Positions 1-4,182 of a DNA stretch of 6,073 nt are shown here, in pieces. Made by a program: the position numbers and the translations under genes. Origin of the DNA: Alphaproteobacteria bacterium (GTDB lineage: Bacteria; Pseudomonadota; Alphaproteobacteria; Rhodobacterales; Rhodobacteraceae); contig RFIR01000548.1 of NCBI GenBank assembly GCA_003695135.1, positions 1 through 6,073 on the forward strand. The letters run 5' to 3'. Under the pieces are notes generated by a model, which did no database searches, was not told the DNA's origin, and saw only the letters and a list, made by a program, of their open reading frames with translations. How positions within the stretch are numbered: the stretch's first letter is position 1; the number at the start of each line of letters is the position of its first letter.

Positions 1-171
1 CATCAGCGGAAAGCTGTCCATGCCGTTGTAGAGATTGCGGTAGAGCAGCGCGAGATCGCGCTCCTGCCCGTTCAGCCACAACAGGATGCCGGGCGCGGCG
101 AGCAGCGCAAAGAACACCGGCAGGCCGATCAGCAAGAGGATCAGGAAGGCGGGCAGGAACCAGACCAGCAT
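1..171 (-). CDS. dctM: TRAP transporter large permease DctM, N-terminal 57 residues only
   Basis: Incomplete: only the first 57 codons are inside the window and the gene continues past the left edge. The ATG is at 171-169, 4 nt after the dctQ stop, with a GGAGG (complement of 184-188) inside the dctQ end as ribosome binding site. The visible protein has one strongly hydrophobic segment (about residues 3-33) containing GLPVFFALL, then a polar stretch and NLYNGMDSFPLM (about 46-57). Both match the start of DctM/SiaM-type TRAP large permeases, where a first membrane helix with G-x-P-V is followed by 'G-x-D-S-F-P-L'. In TRAP systems this roughly 430-residue inner-membrane subunit carries the ion-driven translocation path and works with DctQ and a periplasmic DctP. 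The order and near-contact with dctQ indicate one transcript. The substrate is not visible; the neighbouring demethylation genes suggest a methylated amine, which is inference. Confidence 0.93.
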   Translation of the reverse strand, partial: MLVWFLPAFLILLLIGLPVFFALLAAPGILLWLNGQERDLALLYRNLYNGMDSFPLM

Positions 172-175
172 TGCG

Positions 176-754
176 CTATTCCGCCTCCGGGATCGCTGTG
201 GTCTCGATCTCGGGCAGCCCGTCCTCCAGCCCGATCAGCCGGGCGATCTCGCGCAGAATGAGTTCGACTGTCACCGCCGTCATCAGATAGAGCCCGACCA
301 GGATCGACATGAACATCCAGGCAAGCTTGATGCGCACCACCCCGCCGCCGACCCAGTCGAGCGGCAGCTTCAGCGAGGAGGAGTTGAATAGCCAGCCCGA
401 TTTCACATGGTTGTGGCCGAGCGCGATGCCATAGACCAGCACCATCAGCGCGATGGCCAGAAGCAGCAGGTTGAGCGCTGCCGCGACCGGGCGCGGCAGG
501 GCGCGCGAGACCATGTCGATGGCCACGAACCCGCCCGCGCGCAGCGCGCTGGGGGCGGCCAGCCCGGTCATCCACAGCATCGCGAACCGCGCCGCCTCGT
601 CCGGCCAGGGCAGCGCGTTGTTGAGAACGTAGCGGAAGAACACCTGAACGAGGGTGACGACGACCATCAGCGCCAGAGCGGCCCAGGCGACGTGTCGCCC
701 GATCGCCAGAACGCTCGAATTGATCCAGGCGATGGGGCGCAGCAACGCCAGCAT
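176..754 (-). CDS. dctQ: TRAP transporter small permease DctQ
   Basis: A protein of 192 residues, normal for DctQ (about 160-200). Four hydrophobic segments lie near residues 22-42, 54-71, 90-112 and 143-166, the usual four-helix topology. Between helices 1 and 2 is the family signature: FFRYV, then LPWPDEAARF, a W in 'LWMTGLA', and an arginine followed by GGFVAID (about 39-80). Many relatives have histidine where this protein has F76 (G-H-x-A-[IV]). DctQ is the small inner-membrane subunit that supports the large permease DctM. The ATG at 754-752 is supported by GGAGG (complement of 764-768) nine bases upstream, and the TAG stop lies at 178-176. The C-terminal tail after about residue 172 is acidic and probably cytoplasmic. 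No dctP lies between this gene and the upstream regulator, so a solute-binding protein must be encoded beyond dctM or elsewhere. A promoter and TTTCG boxes lie directly upstream. Confidence 0.95.
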   Translation of the reverse strand: MLALLRPIAWINSSVLAIGRHVAWAALALMVVVTLVQVFFRYVLNNALPWPDEAARFAMLWMTGLAAPSALRAGGFVAIDMVSRALPRPVAAALNLLLLAIALMVLVYGIALGHNHVKSGWLFNSSSLKLPLDWVGGGVVRIKLAWMFMSILVGLYLMTAVTVELILREIARLIGLEDGLPEIETTAIPEAE

Positions 755-821
755 CGTCCCCTTCCTCCCCCGGTCAGGCCCCGGCCCGGGTCACCGCGAT
801 TTCCGCGCGTTCGGGCCGCGA

Positions 822-858
822 TTCGAAATCTGCATTTTCGTTTCGTTTTCCTTTCGAA
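822..858. promoter_or_regulatory. Putative DeoR-family operator: TTTCG/CGAAA box cluster
   Basis: This short AT-richer island in GC-rich DNA contains CGAAA at 824-828, TTTCG at 836-840 and again at 841-845, TTTTC at 846-850 and CTTTCG at 851-856. The palindrome TTCGAA occurs at both 822-827 and 853-858, 31 bp apart, about three helical turns. DeoR-family repressors of the GlpR/AgaR kind are known to bind repeated TTTC(G)-type boxes. The cluster covers the predicted dctQM transcription start, where a bound repressor would block transcription. The DeoR-family gene next door is the obvious candidate to bind it. Boxes are seen directly; binding is inferred. Confidence 0.6.
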
Positions 859-886
859 CGCTGGGCCATTGCAACCGGCCTGTCAA
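858..886 (-). promoter_or_regulatory. Candidate sigma-70 promoter for dctQM
   Basis: Read on the minus strand, a perfect TTGACA (886-881) is followed after 17 bases by CAGCGT (863-858), a poor match to TATAAT. Alphaproteobacterial housekeeping promoters often keep the TTGAC element and tolerate a weak -10. The predicted start, near 851, would leave about 97 nt of leader before dctQ. The promoter lies just after the end of the deoR-family gene, so dctQM can be transcribed independently of it. The -35 is clear; the -10 is an inference from spacing. Confidence 0.5.
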
Positions 887-908
887 GCGCCCATTGGTGC
901 GCCGCCCC

Positions 909-1682
909 TCACACAAGGGTCAGCCCGACGCCCATGGCAGCGCACAGCTCGCCAAGGGCCGGCGGCGCGCCCTTGTCGGTGACCACGCTGTGGACCTGCC
1001 GCAGATGGCCGATGCAGACGGGCGCGGGCCGGTTGTACTTGGAGCCGTCGATGGCGAGGATGACGTTGCGCGCGCTTTCGATCATGGCGCGTGCCACCGC
1101 CGCCTCGCGCAGATCGTAGTCGAGCAGCGCACCGTCCGCGGCCACCGCCGCCGCACCGATCACCGCGATATCGGCGCGGAACTGGCGGATGAACTCGATG
1201 GCGGTCTCGCCGAGGATCGTCCCGTCCGAGGGGCGCACGACACCGCCCGGAACCATGACCGTCAAACCGGGAAAACCCCTTGTTTCATTGGCCATCATCA
1301 CGCTGTCAGTGACCAGCCTGACCCCGGCATGCGCATCCATGCGGCGCGCGACCGCAGCGGTGGTGGTGCCGGCATTGATCAGGACCACCGTGTTGCCGGG
1401 AATGCGGGAGGCGACGCAGCGGCCGATGCGCTCCTTTTCCTCTCGCGCGATGTTCCGGCGCTGCTCGAAGCCGGTATATTCGACACCGGCCAGCAGCGAG
1501 GCACCGCCGTGAAACCGGATCACGCGGCCCTCGCCGGCCAGCACGTTGAGGTCCTTGCGGATCGTCTGCGGGGTGGTGGCGAACAGCGCAGCCAACTCCT
1601 CCACGCTCGCCCGGCCGGACTGGCGCAGATGGTTCAGAATCCCCGCACGCCTGGTTCTGGTCTGCCGCGTCGACGCCAGCAT
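909..1682 (-). CDS. DeoR/GlpR-family transcriptional repressor
   Basis: A 257-residue protein, typical for the DeoR family (about 250-260). Residues 12-62 form the N-terminal winged helix-turn-helix: 'RAGILNHLRQSG', 'VEELAALFATTPQTIRKDL' and 'EGRVIRFHGGA', the last being the classic wing. The C-terminal sensor domain (about 80-245) has the phosphosugar-isomerase-like motifs INAGTTTAAVA (102-112), MVPGGVVRPSDGTILGE (143-159) and AIDGSKYNRPA (210-220). The form 'IN-x-GTTT' and the whole second half resemble GlpR, so family effectors would be phosphorylated metabolites; the effector here is unknown. The ATG at 1682-1680 is fixed by a perfect AGGAGG (complement of 1692-1697), nine bases upstream. 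The frame stays open far upstream, but that part is antisense to the methyltransferase gene and is not family-like. The gene is divergent from mttB and followed by dctQM on the same strand. TTTCG boxes occur in front of both, pointing to local control and self-regulation. Confidence 0.95.
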   Translation of the reverse strand: MLASTRQTRTRRAGILNHLRQSGRASVEELAALFATTPQTIRKDLNVLAGEGRVIRFHGGASLLAGVEYTGFEQRRNIAREEKERIGRCVASRIPGNTVVLINAGTTTAAVARRMDAHAGVRLVTDSVMMANETRGFPGLTVMVPGGVVRPSDGTILGETAIEFIRQFRADIAVIGAAAVAADGALLDYDLREAAVARAMIESARNVILAIDGSKYNRPAPVCIGHLRQVHSVVTDKGAPPALGELCAAMGVGLTLV

Positions 1683-1698
1683 CCGGCACCGCCTCCTG

Positions 1699-1725
1699 CT
1701 TTCGTATTCCAACCCTAAACGAAAG
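1699..1725. promoter_or_regulatory. Putative operator: CTTTCGT/ACGAAAG inverted repeat in the divergent spacer
   Basis: Perfect 7-bp arms CTTTCGT (1699-1705) and ACGAAAG (1719-1725) are separated by 13 nt, so their centres lie 20 bp apart, about two helical turns. The left arm sits two bases from the Shine-Dalgarno sequence of the deoR-family gene, and the right arm lies just upstream of the mttB-like gene. The arm sequence recurs in the box cluster upstream of dctQ (CTTTCG at 851-856, TTTCGT at 836-841 and 841-846). This fits one repressor acting on both divergent units and on itself. No convincing -35/-10 pair was found here for either direction. Confidence 0.6.
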
Positions 1726-1741
1726 ATATGGCCGAGGAAAA

Positions 1742-1753
1742 GGGGCAAGCCCC
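1742..1753. repeat. Small GC-rich dyad in the mttB upstream region
   Basis: GGGGCAAGCCCC is self-complementary except for its centre (4-5 bp stem, 2-4 nt loop). If mttB translation starts at 1854, this lies in its leader RNA and could form a hairpin; if it starts at 1728, it is inside the coding sequence. No riboswitch core that I know (cobalamin, glycine, SAM-II, SAH) could be matched to 1728-1853. It may be chance in GC-rich DNA. Confidence 0.3.
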
Positions 1754-1853
1754 CTGGGCCAGCCGGCTGTACCACCCCGGTGCCGGCGAGCCGGTCGCCC
1801 CCGCCGCGCCCCCGGCCATTGACCGCACCGGCGGGTTCTGCAAGCTCGCTGCC

Positions 1854-3380
1854 ATGAGCGGACGGCGCGGCAGGAAACGGCGTGAGGCAGGCGGATCGCG
1901 CGAGGCGGAGCCGCGCGCGCCCTTCATCCGCCGCCGCCTCGGCACCTTCAGCGTGCTGGCCGAGGAAGGGCTGTGCCTGATCGAGGCCAATGCCGACCGC
2001 ATCCTGGCCGAGACCGGCATGGAGTTTCGCGGCGACCCCGAAGCCTTGCGCATCTTCACCGATGCCGGCTGCGAGGTGACGGGCGAGCGGGTGCGCTTCG
2101 CCCCCGGCTTCTGCCGACAGACCATCCGCGCCCATGCCCCGGCGCAATTCCTGCAGCATGCGCGCAACCCGATGAACACCGTGAAGATCGGCGGCGAGGC
2201 GACGGTGTTGTGTCCCTCCTGGGGGCCGCCCTTCGTGCATGATCTCGACCGCGGGCGGCGCTATGCGACGATGGAGGATTTCGTCACCCTGGTGAAACTC
2301 CATCACGCCCTGCCCTGGCTGCACCATTCCGGCGGGGTGGTGTGCGAGCCGGTCGACCTGCCCGCTACCACCCGCCATCTCGACATGCTCTTTGCCCATA
2401 TCCGCTGGTCGGACCGGCCCTTCATGGGCGCCTTCATCGGCGCCGAGCGCGCGGGCCACGCCATCGGCATGGCGCGCATCCTGTTCGGGGCCGAATTCGT
2501 GGCCGAAAATCCGGTGCTCTACTGCGTTTCCAACACCAATGCGCCCCTGACCATGGATGCGCACATGTCCGGGGCGCTGAGGACCTATGCCCGGGCCGGC
2601 CAGCCGGTCGCCTGCACGCCCTGGGTGCTGACCGGGGCGATGTCGCCCAGCACGGTGGCCGGGACGCTGGCACAGGTTCTGGCCGAGGCCATGGCGGCGC
2701 TGACGCTGGTCCAGCTGACCGCCCCCGGCGCGCCCTGCCTGATGGGCAGCTTTGCCGCCACGATGTCGATGAAAACCGGCGCGCCGACCTTCGGCACCCC
2801 CGAGGCGGGGCTGATGGTGCTGGCCGCCGGGCAGCTCGCGCGCCGGCTCGGCGTGCCGCTGCACACGGTGGGCACGCTGTCTTCCTCCAAGCTGCCCGAT
2901 GCCCAGAGCCAGCAGGAGGCCGCATGGGGGCTGATCATGGCGATGCTGGCCGGGGCCAACGTCATCAACCACGCCACCGGCTGGCTGGAGGGCGGTCTGA
3001 TCACCTCCTTCGAGAAGACGGTGATCGACCACGACCTCTGCGGCAAGGTGGCCCGCTTCTTCGACGGCATCGACCTCAGCGAGAACGCCCAGGCGATGGA
3101 GGCGATCGCCGCCACCGGGCCGGGGCAGCATTTCCTCGGCTCCGAGCACACCCAGGCCAATTTCATGACCGCGCTGTTCCGGCCATGGACCCCGGATGAC
3201 AGCGCCTTCGAGCAATGGCAGGCGGAGGGGTCGCTGGATGCTGCCACCCGCGCCAACCGGCTGTGGAAGGCGCGGCTTGCGGCCTATGAGGATCCGGGGC
3301 TCGATCCGGAGATCGACGCCCAGCTTCGCGACTACATCGCCGCGCGCAAGGCCGAGATGCCGGCGCGGGACTATTTCTGA
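1854..3380 (+). CDS. MttB-like (trimethylamine methyltransferase family) corrinoid methyltransferase, no pyrrolysine
   Basis: 508 residues from the ATG at 1854, close to the 490-520 usual for the MttB/MtgB family (COG5598), cytosolic TIM-barrel enzymes that move a methyl group from a methylated amine to a corrinoid protein. Seen: an Arg-rich N-terminus (MSGRRGRKRREAGG) typical of alphaproteobacterial members, 'ADRILAETGMEF' near 46-57, 'CPSWGPPFVHD' near 122-132, GAPTFGTPE near 309-317, a 'GWLEGGL' segment, and HFLGSEHTQANF near 426-437, a strong family signature. The frame has no in-frame TAG and ends in TGA, so it is the non-pyrrolysine type, like the glycine betaine methyltransferase MtgB. 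Substrates in the family include glycine betaine, proline betaine and carnitine; none can be chosen here. An in-frame ATG at 1728 would add 42 Pro/Ala-rich residues; neither start has a good Shine-Dalgarno. 1854 was chosen on family fit. The gene diverges from the deoR-family gene and overlaps the opposing sulfotransferase gene by 10 nt. Confidence 0.93.
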   Translation: MSGRRGRKRREAGGSREAEPRAPFIRRRLGTFSVLAEEGLCLIEANADRILAETGMEFRGDPEALRIFTDAGCEVTGERVRFAPGFCRQTIRAHAPAQFLQHARNPMNTVKIGGEATVLCPSWGPPFVHDLDRGRRYATMEDFVTLVKLHHALPWLHHSGGVVCEPVDLPATTRHLDMLFAHIRWSDRPFMGAFIGAERAGHAIGMARILFGAEFVAENPVLYCVSNTNAPLTMDAHMSGALRTYARAGQPVACTPWVLTGAMSPSTVAGTLAQVLAEAMAALTLVQLTAPGAPCLMGSFAATMSMKTGAPTFGTPEAGLMVLAAGQLARRLGVPLHTVGTLSSSKLPDAQSQQEAAWGLIMAMLAGANVINHATGWLEGGLITSFEKTVIDHDLCGKVARFFDGIDLSENAQAMEAIAATGPGQHFLGSEHTQANFMTALFRPWTPDDSAFEQWQAEGSLDAATRANRLWKARLAAYEDPGLDPEIDAQLRDYIAARKAEMPARDYF

Positions 3381-4141
3381 TGCGGACCCCGGTGCCAGTT
3401 CCGGTCCTGCGCCTCGGCCACCGCGCGCAGCGCCTCGTAGAAGGGCCGGTGGTGCCGGTCGAAATCGGTAAAGGGCGCCCCGAGCGCCGCAAGCTCGCCC
3501 GCCGTGTCGCGTTCGGGCTCGGGCGGGGCGATGGCGCCGGTCTCCAACACCTCCGCATGCCAGCTCGCCACCGATTCCCAGCCCTCCGGCACCCGGTCGT
3601 CCCATTCGAAGGCGTGGTCCAGATAGGTGAGCCCGACATGGGACCAGTAGCGGCGCAAGGTCCGCTCCGGTTCGCGGCGCAGCTGGTCGGCGGTCAGCAC
3701 CAGCGGATCGAGGCCCTGCCCCTTCAGCAGGTCAAACAACCGGAACTGCGCCTCGTGGCCCAGCTCGTCACAGGTGAATGCGGGGTCAAGCCGGTGATAG
3801 GAGAGGATCGCCTCGGCCGGGTCGCGGATCAGAAAGGCGTGGCTCAGCGCGTGCATGAACTCCGCATCCCCCGGCAGATCGCGCAGCACGTAATAGGCCA
3901 TGTCCTTGAAGAAGACCGGCCGCTCGCCCGCGTGCGCCATGATCATCGCGCGGATGTCGCGATAGCTGGTCGGGTGGCCGGGCTCGGGCGCAAAGCCGGG
4001 AAAGAGCCGCCCCCTCTGGGTGAGATAATAGTCATACATGAACGGCTCGTGCAGCACGTCGAGATCGCCGCGGGCGCGCATGATGCGCTCAAAGGCGGTG
4101 GAGACCGAGCGGGGATGACACCAGAGCGCGTAAATCCTCAT
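3371..4141 (-). CDS. Sulfotransferase-like P-loop protein
   Basis: A 256-residue soluble protein with no signal peptide or membrane segment. Near the N-terminus, 'ALWCHPRSVSTAFERIM' (5-21) has the form of the 5'-phosphosulfate-binding loop of PAPS-dependent sulfotransferases (strand, then 'PRS-x-ST'). 'LHEPF' (30-34) and 'FFKDMA' (77-82) follow. 'FLIRDPAEAILSYHRL' (103-118) matches the 3'-phosphate-binding motif, with R106 and S114 in the expected spacing. It therefore probably transfers a sulfuryl group from PAPS to a small molecule or is a relative with changed chemistry; the acceptor is unknown. The ATG at 4141-4139 starts directly at the first strand; a TTG at 4177 would add 12 residues of no family character. 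The ribosome binding site is weak. The gene is antisense to its neighbours: it overlaps the mttB end by 10 nt and starts 41 nt from the divergent dehydrogenase gene. Its role in an amine demethylation cluster is unexplained. Confidence 0.85.
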   Translation of the reverse strand: MRIYALWCHPRSVSTAFERIMRARGDLDVLHEPFMYDYYLTQRGRLFPGFAPEPGHPTSYRDIRAMIMAHAGERPVFFKDMAYYVLRDLPGDAEFMHALSHAFLIRDPAEAILSYHRLDPAFTCDELGHEAQFRLFDLLKGQGLDPLVLTADQLRREPERTLRRYWSHVGLTYLDHAFEWDDRVPEGWESVASWHAEVLETGAIAPPEPERDTAGELAALGAPFTDFDRHHRPFYEALRAVAEAQDRNWHRGPHQK

Positions 4142-4154
4142 GCCCCCATGCCTT

Positions 4155-4167
4155 GCCCGGAACGGGC
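4155..4167. repeat. Perfect inverted repeat in the 41-nt divergent spacer
   Basis: GCCCG (4155-4159) and CGGGC (4163-4167) flank GAA. The repeat occupies the middle of the 41-nt gap between the sulfotransferase start (4141) and the dehydrogenase start (4183). It could be a leader hairpin or a small operator for the two divergent genes. No TTTCG box occurs in this gap, and five-base GC arms can arise by chance here. Confidence 0.3.
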
Positions 4168-4182
4168 CGGGGGTCAATCGCG

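Noticed and set aside
887..902. Terminator after the deoR-family gene
   Set aside because: GCGCCC/GTGCGC pairs imperfectly and is not followed by a T-run in the direction of transcription, so it does not support intrinsic termination.
654..1718. Plus-strand open frame opposite deoR and the dctQ spacer
   Set aside because: It crosses the promoter/operator spacer and is antisense to a clear DeoR-family protein; the sequence is low-complexity and family-less.
1819..1847. TTGACC as a -35 box for mttB
   Set aside because: No acceptable -10 follows at 16-18 bases (AAGCTC at 17), and the resulting start would fall at or inside the mttB start codon.
1728..1853. Possible riboswitch in front of mttB (cobalamin, glycine, SAM-II or SAH)
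   Set aside because: None of the conserved core sequences of these classes could be found; only a short GC-rich dyad is present.
1683..3605. Continuation of the deoR-family frame upstream as a very long minus-strand open frame antisense to mttB
   Set aside because: The translated stretch is Gly/Arg/His-rich without family motifs. The AGGAGG site and winged-helix start fix the gene at 1682. Long open antisense frames are common in GC-rich genes.
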